Counted from the stretch's first letter, positions 40,599 through 50,231 are shown. The stretch: DNA of 64,000 nucleotides from Pseudarthrobacter sp. BIM B-2242 (GCF_014764445.1 NZ_CP061721.1:4278001-4342000), one strand, 5' to 3'. The notes: generated from the letters alone by a model not told the origin. Program-made: numbers and translations.

Positions 40599-40838
40599 TT
40601 AGCCGCGGCCAGCGCCGGAGTAAGGCAGCAGAGCAACTTCGCGGGCGTTCTTGATTGCCTGGGCGATCTTGCGCTGTTCCTGCACCGTGACGCCAGTGAC
40701 GCGACGGGCGCGGATCTTTCCGCGGTCGGAGATGAACTTGCGCAGCAATGCTACGTCCTTGTAGTCGATGACAGTGATGTCAGCGGCCTTCAAGGGGTTG
40801 GACTTTGGTTTGGGCTTACGGAGTTCAGCCTTAGCCAT
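40599..40838 (-). CDS. rpsR: 30S ribosomal protein S18
   Basis: A 79-residue S18 with the conserved core [50 protein letters not shown]. In this family some actinobacteria keep a second zinc-binding or zinc-free S18; this copy has no Cys, so it is a zinc-independent form. It lies in the usual ssb-rpsR-rplI order. Confidence 0.97.
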   Translation of the reverse strand: MAKAELRKPKPKSNPLKAADITVIDYKDVALLRKFISDRGKIRARRVTGVTVQEQRKIAQAIKNAREVALLPYSGAGRG

Positions 40839-40965
40839 CGTGGAGCTCCTATTCTATGGAGCCCGTGGATGTTGATCCACGGGATGGTGGTGGTCCGACG
40901 GCGGCAGTCACCTGGTGCCTTGCGGCATCTTCGGCGGTCCCGGCGTCGGGCCTTAATTTGGTGGT

Positions 40966-41544
40966 TTAGAAGGGAGGTTCGGAATCGGGGCCGTTGCCCC
41001 AGCCGCCTGCGTTGGAGACACCGGGCGTTGCCCAGGGATCCTCCTGTGCAGCCTGCTGGTTGCCGCCACCGAAGCCTCCGCCGGAGTTGCCGCCCTGGTT
41101 TCCACCAGAGTTGCCGCCTCCGAAGCCACCGCCGCTGTTGCCGCCGCCGAAGCCACCCTGACCACCCTGACCGCCGGAGCGCTGGGTGCGGTTGACCTTG
41201 GCATTGGCATAGCGCAGGCTCGGGCCGATTTCATCGACTTCGAGCTCGATAACGGTGCGCTTTTCGCCTTCTTTTGTTTCGTAGGAACGGCTCTTCAAGC
41301 GGCCGGAAACGATAACGCGCATGCCCTTGGTGAGGGATTCGGCGACGTTCTCGGCTGCTTCCCGCCATACCGCTGCGCGGAGGAACAGGGTTTCCCCGTC
41401 CTTCCACTCATTGGACTGGCGGTCAAAGGTGCGTGGGGTGGAAGCGATGGTGAAGTTCGCTACTGCCGAACCTGACGGTGTGAACCGCAATTCCGGGTCA
41501 TTGGTGAGGTTACCGATGACCGTAATGGTGGTCTCGCCTGCCAT
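40966..41544 (-). CDS. ssb: single-stranded DNA-binding protein
   Basis: A 192-residue SSB. Residues 1 to about 115 form the OB fold ([30 protein letters not shown]), followed by a Gly/Asn/Gln-rich linker with [11 protein letters not shown] repeats. The acidic tip is DSEPPF, a slight variant of the usual DDDIPF-type end that recruits partner proteins. It is translated from the rpsF transcript; the 127-base gap before rpsR holds no ORF. Confidence 0.97.
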   Translation of the reverse strand: MAGETTITVIGNLTNDPELRFTPSGSAVANFTIASTPRTFDRQSNEWKDGETLFLRAAVWREAAENVAESLTKGMRVIVSGRLKSRSYETKEGEKRTVIELEVDEIGPSLRYANAKVNRTQRSGGQGGQGGFGGGNSGGGFGGGNSGGNQGGNSGGGFGGGNQQAAQEDPWATPGVSNAGGWGNGPDSEPPF

Positions 41545-41617
41545 CTACTGCCTCCTTGTTCGATCCTGGGTGAAGAATTCGATCCTGCGGGGTGAAGAAT
41601 GAAAATCGGAGCTGAAA

Positions 41618-41923
41618 TTACTCAGCAACAACCTTCTGCTCTTCGGGGCGGGTGATCTTGGTGCGCATGATGGTCTCGTTAAGAGACAGCTGGCGGTCAA
41701 GTTCCTTGGCGGTTTCCGGCTTGGCGGTGAAGTTCACCACGGCGTAGATACCTTCGGACTTCTTCTTGATTTCGTAAGCCAGTCGACGACGGCCCCAGAT
41801 GTCAACCTTTTCGATGGTTCCACCATCGTTGGTGATGACATTCAGGAACTTCTGAAGCGACGGCTCAACGGTACGCTCTTCGACCTCGGGGTCGATGATT
41901 ACCATCAATTCGTAAGGACGCAT
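41618..41923 (-). CDS. rpsF: 30S ribosomal protein S6
   Basis: A 101-residue S6 starting [27 protein letters not shown], with the typical [19 protein letters not shown] core. ATG 41923 is chosen because AAAGGAGGTG lies upstream at a usual distance; the in-frame GTG four codons earlier would fall in that site. It leads the rpsF-ssb-rpsR-rplI operon. Confidence 0.97.
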   Translation of the reverse strand: MRPYELMVIIDPEVEERTVEPSLQKFLNVITNDGGTIEKVDIWGRRRLAYEIKKKSEGIYAVVNFTAKPETAKELDRQLSLNETIMRTKITRPEEQKVVAE

Positions 41924-42459
41924 ATGTGAACCCACCTCCTTTGGGCTAAGCGGTTACGGCATTTCCGTAACAGGAGGTTCATTTGCGATGCCATGCATGC
42001 CCGGCCAACGGAACGAAGGCAGGGCGCAGCACAGACTTCAATATCTTAGTGCATTTGGACCGGATAGGCGATTCGCGCTTGACTCGAGGCTATGCCGCGC
42101 TTATCCGGCCCGGAAGCCGGGGAATCTCCTATGTGGATAACACTGAGTAGTCTCCAGGGACATCACTCAGGCGGTCCCCGGCCATTGTTCCGGGGACCGT
42201 GGGGGCCGGGAACCGCCTCCGTACACCGGCCGCAAGCAAGTGCTGCGGGGGCCGAAAAGTGAGTACCGGAAGGGCTCAATTTCGCTGGTGCAGGGCAGGC
42301 GTGGCGGCTATATTTGCACCCATCGGCTGGGTACCGTACTGAACGCGGTGACGCGTACAGCGTTTGCTCGAACGGTCATTCACGTGGCCGCAGGGGCACG
42401 GTTGTATTTGATCCGCCACGCTAGAAGAACAGGTCTCCTTCATCGATGAACGGGGACCC
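41924..42459. other. 536-bp intergenic region between divergent rpsF and the LuxR regulator
   Basis: No ORF is convincing here. The rpsF side holds its ribosome binding site and a candidate minus-strand -10 TAAGAT near 42045. A perfect DnaA box, TGTGGATAA, is at 42132-42140. The right half is GC-rich and leads to ATG 42460 with only a weak GGGGACCC before it. The promoter of the LuxR-type gene must lie here but I cannot place it. Confidence 0.5.
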
Positions 42460-45150
42460 ATGTACTTGACAGGTCGGACCAGCGAGTTGGACCGGATCCG
42501 GTCAGTGATCGGAGCTTCCAAGGAGTCCGCCCTGTCGATTGTGGCTCGGCGGGGAGCGGGCAAATCAGCGCTGCTGTCCCAGATCCCGCGCCTGTCCGAC
42601 TATCGGACCGTCTTTCTGCAGGCAAACGCGGCTGAGGCCGACTGGCCATTTTCCGGTCTCACAGCGCTTCTCAACGGTATCGATGATCCCATCCTGAGCC
42701 GGTTTACAGACCAACTGTTGCGCACCTCGACGGCGGACATGAATGTTTCCACCGTTTCCACCATGCTGCTCGACGGACTCCACAAGCGCTCATCTGGACG
42801 GACCGTCATTGTGGTTGATGATGCCGACCAGCTGGATGCGAGCACTCAGGCCGTCCTCGGATTCCTCTCGCGCCGCTTGGCCGGAACGGACATTGCCCTG
42901 TTCACCAGTGTGCGAGAGCAAGGGCCGGGCAGCCCGTTCCACAGCATCCCCGCCCTGCACCTCTCGGCCCTGGACTACAAGGACACCGTCCGCATGCTTG
43001 AGTCTTTTCCGGCCAGGCAGACCGCGACAGCGGCGATCCATGCGGTAGCAGCAGCCAGCCAGGGAAACCTGGCCGCCGCCGTCGAGCTCTACACCGGCCT
43101 GCTGGAACGGCAAGCGGAGGGAACGTGGGCCTTCCCTATTCCCCTGGCCTGCAGAAGCAGTTTTGACTCCGAATATGCCACTGCAGTGGGATCGCTTGGT
43201 GCGGCAGCGCGGCAGGTACTGAACCTCCTGTCTCTCTCCCGCCGGAGCGACATCGCCACTTTGGAAAAGGTCTGTGGCGAGCTTTGGCCAGGCCTGGATG
43301 AGCTGCTGGGAAACGGCCTGGCCAGCCAGTCCGGGCCCCACGTGAGGATTCCGGACCAGCTGCTGCGGGGCTACGTTTATTCCGCTATGCCGCCCGCCGC
43401 CCGGACCGCCGGGCACCGCACACTCGCAGAAGCGGCGGGGGCCGACGACCCTTATGCCCAGCGATGGCACCAGAGCTTCAGCGCGCCGGAGCGCGAGACG
43501 CCTTTAGGACTCCTCCGGTTCGCGGTTGACCTGATCCGCACCGGCGAAGTCCCGTTTGCCTTGGAGTACATCGAGCGTGCGCTCACTGTCGGCCCCTGCG
43601 GGGCGGAGTCCGCGGTCCGGCTGGCCACTGCGGCCGAACTCCTGTTCAACAGGGGGGAATTCGTCTTCGCCAGGCGGTACCTGGAATGGGCACAACGGGT
43701 GACATGCAACCCGGCCCTGGTTCTGCGCCTGGCCGGACTCGGCTTTGAGCTCCAGTTCATGCAGGGCACCTCCGTGAGACCCAGCATGGTCCTGCGCCTG
43801 GTGAAAGAGTTCGGGCAGCATGATCCCGCGTATTCGGCCAGACTACTGGCTGTCGGTTCCCTGTATTACGCCGAGCGTTGGGAGCTGGACGATGCCCTCA
43901 CGCTGCTGCAGCACGTGCAGGAATTCCGGGACGCCGCGTCCAGCGACTGCCTTGCCATGGCAGACTGCGCCGCCCGGCTCGTTGACGCGATCCGGGGTAA
44001 ATCCGTACATCTTCCACGCACCAGGGAAGCCGCCGGCACCACGCTGGCCACCGTACTGGTGGAGGGCCGCGCTCTCACCTACGCCGAGCACCATGGCGCG
44101 GCCCATGAGGCGCACGCGATCGTGCGGAGCTCCGGTGAGGCCGTCGACCTCAATTGGCGACAAACCGCCGCGCACTTTGCCGTGGACAACGAAATCAGGG
44201 CGGGAAACGTCCGGCGGGCCATCCTGCTCATCGACCGCCTGGAGCATTCCGACCCCGAAACAAAGTACCACCGGGGGATGCGGCACATCTTCCGGGTGTG
44301 GCGCGCCCATTCACTGGGCGATGAGGCCCTTGCCCAGAGGTTTTTTGCCGAGGCCCAGCATTTCGTGAGCGAGGCCAGCCATCCTGCCGTCACGGCTCAG
44401 TTGGCCGCCTGCCAAGGGCAGTTCGCATTGATGCGCGGCGACCTGGCCGAGGCTTTCGCCCAGTTGTCACGGGCGGCCGAGATCGGCACCGTCTTCGCCA
44501 ACCCCACGCTTCTCCGCAGCGAAGCTGACCTGGTGGAGGTTCTCATCCGGCTCGGGCGGCACAGCGAAGCCATCCGGGTCTTTGGCCGGCTGGAGAGCCG
44601 TTCCATAGGGCGACGATCATCGTGGCTGATGACAGCTACGGCGCGCAGCCGCGCCATGCTGTCCGACGGGGAGGAGTCGCTGCGGCTGTTCAACGCGGCA
44701 CTGGAGAGCAGCGGCTCCCAGGAGTCGCTGCTTGAGCGCGCCAGGACCCTGCTCTGCTACGCGGAACGGCTCAGCGCCTTCGGACGGCTCGGTGAAGGCC
44801 GGGAGGGCCTGTTGCAGGCGAAGGTCCTGTTCGATGAATGCGGGGCTGATGCCTGGACACAGCGCGTCGATTCCCTCCTTCTCGACGAACGGATCAGGCC
44901 TGCCGGTGTGCCTGCGAATCCGGCCATGCTGATGCTCACCGACCACGAACGCTCTCTTGCCCAGATGGTTGCCCGTGGCATGCGAAACAAGGAAATTGCG
45001 GGCACTCTCTTCGTCTCCGTCCGGACTGTGGAAGTTCGCCTCACCAGCATCTACCGCAAGCTCGGCGTGGAGTCCCGCGCACAACTGTCCGCCTTGGCAT
45101 CCGGGAAGATGGCCGCCACCCGGGAACCGTACGTCCTGCCTCTTCTGTGA
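42460..45150 (+). CDS. large LuxR-family ATPase regulator (LAL type)
   Basis: An 896-residue signal-transduction ATPase. The N-terminal AAA/NTPase domain has Walker A RGAGKSALL (Lys35) and Walker B TVIVVDDADQLD (about 116-125). The middle (about 370-800) is an all-helical TPR-like region. The C terminus (about 835-885) is a LuxR HTH: LTDHERSLAQMVARGMRNKEI followed by SVRTVEVRLTSIYRKLGVESR. LAL/MalT-type regulators activate adjacent biosynthetic or uptake genes on ligand binding. It is followed 122 bases later by the DegT-like and NeuD-like genes on the same strand, which are its probable targets. Confidence 0.88.
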   Translation: MYLTGRTSELDRIRSVIGASKESALSIVARRGAGKSALLSQIPRLSDYRTVFLQANAAEADWPFSGLTALLNGIDDPILSRFTDQLLRTSTADMNVSTVSTMLLDGLHKRSSGRTVIVVDDADQLDASTQAVLGFLSRRLAGTDIALFTSVREQGPGSPFHSIPALHLSALDYKDTVRMLESFPARQTATAAIHAVAAASQGNLAAAVELYTGLLERQAEGTWAFPIPLACRSSFDSEYATAVGSLGAAARQVLNLLSLSRRSDIATLEKVCGELWPGLDELLGNGLASQSGPHVRIPDQLLRGYVYSAMPPAARTAGHRTLAEAAGADDPYAQRWHQSFSAPERETPLGLLRFAVDLIRTGEVPFALEYIERALTVGPCGAESAVRLATAAELLFNRGEFVFARRYLEWAQRVTCNPALVLRLAGLGFELQFMQGTSVRPSMVLRLVKEFGQHDPAYSARLLAVGSLYYAERWELDDALTLLQHVQEFRDAASSDCLAMADCAARLVDAIRGKSVHLPRTREAAGTTLATVLVEGRALTYAEHHGAAHEAHAIVRSSGEAVDLNWRQTAAHFAVDNEIRAGNVRRAILLIDRLEHSDPETKYHRGMRHIFRVWRAHSLGDEALAQRFFAEAQHFVSEASHPAVTAQLAACQGQFALMRGDLAEAFAQLSRAAEIGTVFANPTLLRSEADLVEVLIRLGRHSEAIRVFGRLESRSIGRRSSWLMTATARSRAMLSDGEESLRLFNAALESSGSQESLLERARTLLCYAERLSAFGRLGEGREGLLQAKVLFDECGADAWTQRVDSLLLDERIRPAGVPANPAMLMLTDHERSLAQMVARGMRNKEIAGTLFVSVRTVEVRLTSIYRKLGVESRAQLSALASGKMAATREPYVLPLL

Positions 45151-45272
45151 CCGCCAACGAAACTCCCACCATTTTTCCATCCACTCAGCCCAGGACTTTC
45201 CCGTAAGAAGGGCCAATTGAGGACCACCTTTTCAGCACACGAGATGACCGCGACCAAGAAAGTTGGTGCCCC

Positions 45273-46439
45273 ATGACGGCGGAGATCGTCCTTGCCCGGA
45301 TCAGCCTCGTGAAGCCGTGGTTCGGGGATGAGGAAGCCACGGCCCTGGCCGAAGTGGTTGCCTCCGGCCACGTAGGGAAGGGGCCCAAGGTCAAGGAGTT
45401 CGAGGCCGGTTTCAGTGCCGCGCAGGACTTGCGCTATGCCATTGCAACATCCAGTTGCACGGCTGCGCTTCACCTTGCGCTCGTGGCTGCGGGCATAGGT
45501 CCGGGTGACGACGTGGTGGTTCCGTCGCTGTCCTTCATAGCCACCGCCAACGCAGTAACCTACGTAGGCGCGCGGCCGGTGTTCTGCGACGTCGATCCGG
45601 CCACGGGTAACGTCACGGCCGAGACCATTCATGCGGCGCTCACACTGGATACCCGTGCCGTCCTTGTTGTTGACCAGTGCGGCGTGCCGGTGGACCTTGA
45701 TCCCATCCGGGAACTCTGTGACCGCCACGAGATCACCGTGATCGAGGATGCCGCGGCCGCTGTTGGTTCCCTTTACAAGGGCCGGCCTGTCGGCAGCGGC
45801 GCGGACCTGACCGTCTGGTCTTTCCACTCCAACAACGTCATCACCACAGGTGAGGGGGGCATGCTCACCACACACCGGGCGGATTGGGCGGCGCGGGCCC
45901 GTATGCTCCGGGAGCATTCCAAAGGCCCCACCCCGACCGACGGGCACGAGTCGGTCAAGCCCCGCCCGGATGTCTATCTGGAGATCGGATTCAACTATCT
46001 GATGACGGACCTGCAGGCCGCGGTGGGGGTCGTACAGCTGCGCCGGCTTGCGCAGGTGGTGTCCCGGCGACGCGAGATCGCCGCGATGTATGCTGCCGGA
46101 CTGACCGGACTGAAGGGCCTGCGCCTGGTGGCAGACCCGCCCTACGGCACCACCAACTTCCAGTCCTTCTGGGTTGAGGTCCTGCCCGGTTTCGCCACCA
46201 GCCGCGAAGGGCTGCTCTCCCGTCTTTCCGACGCCGGCATCTCGGCCACCCGTGGCATCATGGCGGCCCACCGGCAACCGGCTTACCGTTGGCGTGACAC
46301 CGGCGGCGCGCGGCTGCAGCACACAGAACGGCTGACTGACAGCACAGTCATCCTTCCGATGTTTCACGAGCTGGATACGGTCAGCATCAAGCGCATTATC
46401 AACACTATCCAGACCGCCGGCGACTGGAGTGGCAGGTGA
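45273..46439 (+). CDS. DegT/DnrJ/EryC1/StrS-fold protein lacking the PLP lysine
   Basis: A 388-residue protein with clear fold-type I sugar aminotransferase sequence: GKGPKVKEFEAGFSAA, PSLSFIATANAV and EDAAAAVGSLYKGRPVG. The motif that normally reads SFHxxKxITTGEGG reads SFHSNNVITTGEGG, so the Schiff-base lysine is Asn188 (codon AAC at 45834-45836). The residue stacking on PLP in EDAAxA is Ala rather than His or Gln. It may be a dehydratase-like or non-catalytic member, or carry a sequencing error. It overlaps the NeuD-like gene by four bases. A nucleotide-sugar substrate is likely from the family and partner. Confidence 0.85.
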   Translation: MTAEIVLARISLVKPWFGDEEATALAEVVASGHVGKGPKVKEFEAGFSAAQDLRYAIATSSCTAALHLALVAAGIGPGDDVVVPSLSFIATANAVTYVGARPVFCDVDPATGNVTAETIHAALTLDTRAVLVVDQCGVPVDLDPIRELCDRHEITVIEDAAAAVGSLYKGRPVGSGADLTVWSFHSNNVITTGEGGMLTTHRADWAARARMLREHSKGPTPTDGHESVKPRPDVYLEIGFNYLMTDLQAAVGVVQLRRLAQVVSRRREIAAMYAAGLTGLKGLRLVADPPYGTTNFQSFWVEVLPGFATSREGLLSRLSDAGISATRGIMAAHRQPAYRWRDTGGARLQHTERLTDSTVILPMFHELDTVSIKRIINTIQTAGDWSGR

Positions 46440-47095
46440 GTGAACTTATCCTGATTGCCGCCAGCGGGCTGGCCCGGGAAGTCTTGGCGATGGTGCGGAG
46501 CAGCGGTCAATACGACGTCGTAGGGCTGCTTGATGATGACAAGGAAATGGCAGGACTAACCGTGGACGGTGCGCCGGTCCTCGGAACCATCGACGACGCC
46601 CCCGCCTACTTGCACGCCTTCGTCCTGGTCTGTCTCAACTCCGGCAAATCACGTGAAAAAGTGGTGGAGCGGCTCACGGCCCTGGGACTCCACGAGGCGC
46701 GGTACGCGACTGCGATAGATCCGTCTGTGGAGTGCCCGGAGGGGTGCCGGATTGGCCGGGGCAGCATCCTCATGCGCAATGTGACGCTGACAGCCTCCGT
46801 CACGCTCGGCTCACATGTGGTGGCGATGCCGTCCGTAACGTTCACGCACGACGACGACGTGGCGGACTTCGCGACGTTCGACGCCGGGGTATCGCTGGGC
46901 GGCGGAGTCCGGATTGGCCGGTCAGCCTACCTGGGGATGAATTCCAGTGTCCGCGAAGGGACATCGGTGGGAGCCTACGCGACCGTGGGCATGGGTGCTG
47001 CGGTCCTCAGCAACGTGCCTGACGGCGAAACCTGGGTCGGCGTCCCGGCCCGCGGAATTGACCACGAACCCTCCCGTTACGGGCAGGGTCGCTGA
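46436..47095 (+). CDS. NeuD/PglD-family sugar O/N-acyltransferase
   Basis: A 219-residue protein with an N-terminal Rossmann-like sugar-binding half (LILIAASGLAREVLAMVRSSGQYDVVGLLDDD) and a C-terminal left-handed beta-helix of hexapeptide repeats. The catalytic histidine of PglD-type enzymes is probably the one in TFTHDDDVADF. The end VPDGETWVGVPARG is typical. GTG 46436 overlaps the DegT-like stop as GTGA. The pair resembles PglE-PglD or sialic/legionaminic-type amino-sugar modules, but the aminotransferase half is altered. Confidence 0.87.
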   Translation: MSELILIAASGLAREVLAMVRSSGQYDVVGLLDDDKEMAGLTVDGAPVLGTIDDAPAYLHAFVLVCLNSGKSREKVVERLTALGLHEARYATAIDPSVECPEGCRIGRGSILMRNVTLTASVTLGSHVVAMPSVTFTHDDDVADFATFDAGVSLGGGVRIGRSAYLGMNSSVREGTSVGAYATVGMGAAVLSNVPDGETWVGVPARGIDHEPSRYGQGR

Positions 47096-47140
47096 GGTTG
47101 CCCCGGTCGGGGGCCACGGAGCCGGTAACCCGGCAGGAGC

Positions 47141-48478
47141 CTACGCCGCAGTCCGGAAAAACAGCTCAGTTACCGTGGCAAGCCGGTACGGGTCCTCCAC
47201 ACCGCAGAGTTCGCGCGCGGAGTGCATGGAGAGCAGCGGCACTCCGACGTCGACCGTGCGGATTCCCAGGCGCGTGGCGGTCAGCGGCCCGATGGTGGAG
47301 CCGCAGGGCATCACGTTGTTGGACACAAATTCCTGGTAAGGCACACCGGCCTCACCGCAGAGCCGTGCCCAGAAAGCGGCGCCGGTGGCATCGGTGGCAT
47401 ACCGCTGGTTGGCGTTGATCTTCAGCAGCGGGCCGCCGTTCAGGACGGGGTGGTTGGCCGGATCGTGCCGTTCGGGGTAGTTGGGGTGGACGGCGTGGCC
47501 CGCATCAGCGGAAACGCAGAACGACGCCGCCAGCGCCTGCCGCCGCTGGCTCACCGTGGCGCCGAGGCCGTCGGAGATCCGCACCAGCACGTCTTCGAGG
47601 ATGGGCCCGCAGGCTCCCGATCGGGAGTTGGAGCCGATTTCCTCGTGGTCGAAGGCTGCCAGGACGGCGATCGGCGCACCCGCGCCCGTGACGCCGTCGG
47701 ATCCCCCGCCGTCGGAAGAGGCAGCAGCAGCGTGCGCGATCAGCGCCGCCAGCCCGGCATGCGTCGCGGAAAGGTTATCCAGCCGCCCGGACGCGAAGAA
47801 CTCACTGCCGGCCCCGAAAACCGCCGGCGGCTGCGTGTCCGCAATAACGACGTCGTACCCGCCGATCTCCGCAGCGTGCACCGCAGTTCCGCCCGGCACA
47901 TGGGACGCCAGAACAGCCAGCAGGTCGAAATCGGCCGGGTTGCCCAGGCCCCACACAGGGTTCATGTGCCGCTGCTTGTCCAGCGTGAGGCCGTCGTTCA
48001 CGGCGCGGTCCAGGTGGATGGCCAGCTGCGGAAAGCGGAGCATGGGGCCGGTGGCCGTGAGGTGCTCGGTTCCGTCCAGCATGACAAGCCGGCCGGCCAG
48101 CTGCAGCTCGCGGTCCAGCCAGGAGTTCAGGAGCGGGCCGCCGTAGATTTCGACGCCGGCCTGCAGCCAGCCCAACGCACCCGTGGTGGGCTTGGGCTTG
48201 AGCTTGAAGGACGGCGAATCCGTGTGCGCCCCCAGGATGTTGAACCCGGTGGTGGGCCCCGCGTTCTCCGGTATCACCCAGGCGATCAGCGCACCGTCGC
48301 GGACCAGGTAGAAGGCGCCTGCCCCGCCGGTCCAGGGCTCCCGCTCATCCAGGCCGGTGAACCCCGCTTCGTCGAGCCGGCGTGCCGCTTCGTGGACGGC
48401 GTGGAAGCTCGACGGCGATGCGCTGACGTACGCGCCGAGGTCCTGGATGTGGTCTGCGGCGGCGGAAGGTGAAGGCAT
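47141..48478 (-). CDS. apeB: M18-family aminopeptidase
   Basis: A 445-residue zinc aminopeptidase. Metal-ligand motifs are visible: GAHTDSPSFKLKP, DHEEIGSNSRSGA and the terminal SMHSARELCGVEDPYRL. It should remove acidic N-terminal residues as a dodecamer in the cytosol. ATG 48478 is chosen because the protein then starts MPSPSAAADHI, close to relatives, and TAGACT lies seven bases upstream with no ribosome binding site. Confidence 0.93.
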   Translation of the reverse strand: MPSPSAAADHIQDLGAYVSASPSSFHAVHEAARRLDEAGFTGLDEREPWTGGAGAFYLVRDGALIAWVIPENAGPTTGFNILGAHTDSPSFKLKPKPTTGALGWLQAGVEIYGGPLLNSWLDRELQLAGRLVMLDGTEHLTATGPMLRFPQLAIHLDRAVNDGLTLDKQRHMNPVWGLGNPADFDLLAVLASHVPGGTAVHAAEIGGYDVVIADTQPPAVFGAGSEFFASGRLDNLSATHAGLAALIAHAAAASSDGGGSDGVTGAGAPIAVLAAFDHEEIGSNSRSGACGPILEDVLVRISDGLGATVSQRRQALAASFCVSADAGHAVHPNYPERHDPANHPVLNGGPLLKINANQRYATDATGAAFWARLCGEAGVPYQEFVSNNVMPCGSTIGPLTATRLGIRTVDVGVPLLSMHSARELCGVEDPYRLATVTELFFRTAA

Positions 48479-48541
48479 GGTTCCGAGTCTAACGCCGCGT
48501 CCGCCGGCGAACCCCGCAGCCTGCAACCACAGCGTGCCCGC

Positions 48542-49447
48542 CTACAGCGTGACGTTCAGTCCAGCCGTGTAGCCCGTGGTGGCGGAGCCAGTCATCGTGG
48601 CGAGCTGGTAGATCCCGCCGTCGTCCCGGAAGACGTTGTCATTCTGCAGCGTGGTCCGCTTCATGTTGGCGACGCTGTCCTCGTATCCCGGCGTGGCGTA
48701 GACGTCGTCGCAGGCGGCCTTGGTCAGTGCGATCTGTGACACCGCGAGCACCTGTCCGGCCGCGGTGGCGTTGCTCATGGACTCGAACACTTCGAAGTGG
48801 ATGTGCGGCCAGCGTCCGGAATAGGCGCCCGGGAAGATGGAGATGAAAGTGACCTGGCCGTTGGCGTCGGCTTCCTGCACTCCGCGGAGGTAGTTTTCGT
48901 TGGACAGTCCTGAATCGTAGAGCGAATACCGTCCCTCGCGGTCACAATGCCAGGCGTAGACGGCGGCCCCGGCCAGCGGAACACAGCCGTTGGCGTTGTC
49001 CAGCAGGGTCAGGGTGAAGGTCAGCGGCACGCCCCCGGCTTTGGCGCTGCCGGTGCCGAAACTTGCGGTGATGTCCTGCCGCACCACCCCGGAGGCGGCC
49101 AGGACGTTGGGCCCGTTCGATCCGTCGCCAGGGAACGGACCCGCCGTCTCCTCCGGAATCTCCACGCCGCACTCGGCGATCGCGCGGGTGAGCGTCGGGG
49201 ACGCGGTGGGCGACGCCGTCGTGCTGGCTGCGGCGGATGCGGTAGCACTTCCGGTGACGGTCGACGTCGGTGTGCCGGCTGTGGTGCCCGACCCGCCGCT
49301 TCCCGACCCTCCTGGCGTGCACGCGGCCAGCGCCGCTGCCGCGCCGCCGGCGCCGAAAAACATTCCGAGCGACCGCCGGCTCATGAGGGTGGAGAGGTCA
49401 AACTCGAGGCCGCGGTCATGGTTGGGGTGGGGAACGTGGTTGCTCAT
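48542..49447 (-). CDS. exported intradiol ring-cleavage dioxygenase-like lipoprotein
   Basis: A 301-residue protein with a twin-arginine signal (MSRRSLGMFFGAGGAAAALAAC) that also contains a lipobox-like LAAC, then a Ser/Thr/Ala linker and an intradiol dioxygenase domain. Candidate Fe(III) ligands are Tyr residues in AVYAWHCDREGRYSLY and GAYSGRW and the His pair WPHIHFEVF. Tat export fits folding with iron in the cytoplasm. Substrate unknown; extracellular members act on catechols or plant phenolics. ATG 49447 lies inside a short extension. It is not in the pca cluster. Confidence 0.85.
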   Translation of the reverse strand: MSNHVPHPNHDRGLEFDLSTLMSRRSLGMFFGAGGAAAALAACTPGGSGSGGSGTTAGTPTSTVTGSATASAAASTTASPTASPTLTRAIAECGVEIPEETAGPFPGDGSNGPNVLAASGVVRQDITASFGTGSAKAGGVPLTFTLTLLDNANGCVPLAGAAVYAWHCDREGRYSLYDSGLSNENYLRGVQEADANGQVTFISIFPGAYSGRWPHIHFEVFESMSNATAAGQVLAVSQIALTKAACDDVYATPGYEDSVANMKRTTLQNDNVFRDDGGIYQLATMTGSATTGYTAGLNVTL

Positions 49448-49541
49448 GGTTCTATCCAACCTGCCGCCCCTGTCGATTGCATAGGGCGGGGCTGTGCGGA
49501 CGCTGTGCCTCGGCCGGCCGCGCGCGAGTTAAACAGCCGAG

Positions 49542-50231
49542 TCAGTAGTCAGGGTTGCTCGGGACCACCAGGCCGGTCTCGTAGGCGTAAACCACGGCCT
49601 GCACACGGTCCCGCAGGTGGAGTTTCGTGAGGATCCGGCGGACGTGGGTCTTCACGGTGGCTTCCGACAGGAAATACCGGTGCGCAATCTCAGCGTTGGA
49701 CAGGCCCTCAGCCATTGCTTCGAGCATCTCGGTTTCGCGCGGGGTCAGTTCTTCCAGCAAAGGATCGCGGGGCGTGGAGGCGGCGGGCCTCGCAGCGCCC
49801 CGGACGTATGTCTCGAGCAGCCGCTGGGTCACCCGCGGGGCCACCACGGCATCCCCGCTGGCCACCACCCGGACGGCCTGGATCAGCTCCGCCGGCGCCA
49901 CATCCTTGAGCAGGAACGCGGAGGCCCCCGCCTGGAGCCCGGCGAACGCGTATTCATCCACATCGAAGGTGGTGAGGATGATGACCCGTGCGGACGCCCC
50001 GGCGGCAGTGATGGCACGGGTCGCCTCGATACCGTCCAGCACCGGCATCCGGACGTCCATCAGCACCACGTCAGGCGCGAGGTCCCGCACCTGCCGGACC
50101 GCTTCGGCGCCGTCGGACGCTTCCCCCACAATGCTGAGGTCATCCTCCCCTTCCAGGATGAGGCGGAACCCCATTCGCAGTAACGGCTGGTCATCCACCA
50201 GCAGGACGGTGATCGTTTGGGTCTCAGTCAT
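49542..50231 (-). CDS. NarL/LuxR-type response regulator
   Basis: A 229-residue two-domain regulator. The receiver domain has the phospho-acceptor Asp59 in VVLMDVRMPVLDG, with acidic pair VDD near the start and the Lys in LLKDVAP. The LuxR HTH is LTPRETEMLEAMAEGLSNAEIAHRYFLSEATVKTHVRRILTKL. It overlaps the kinase stop by ATGA and therefore pairs with it. Its likely targets are the ABC exporter genes just upstream. Confidence 0.92.
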   Translation of the reverse strand: MTETQTITVLLVDDQPLLRMGFRLILEGEDDLSIVGEASDGAEAVRQVRDLAPDVVLMDVRMPVLDGIEATRAITAAGASARVIILTTFDVDEYAFAGLQAGASAFLLKDVAPAELIQAVRVVASGDAVVAPRVTQRLLETYVRGAARPAASTPRDPLLEELTPRETEMLEAMAEGLSNAEIAHRYFLSEATVKTHVRRILTKLHLRDRVQAVVYAYETGLVVPSNPDY

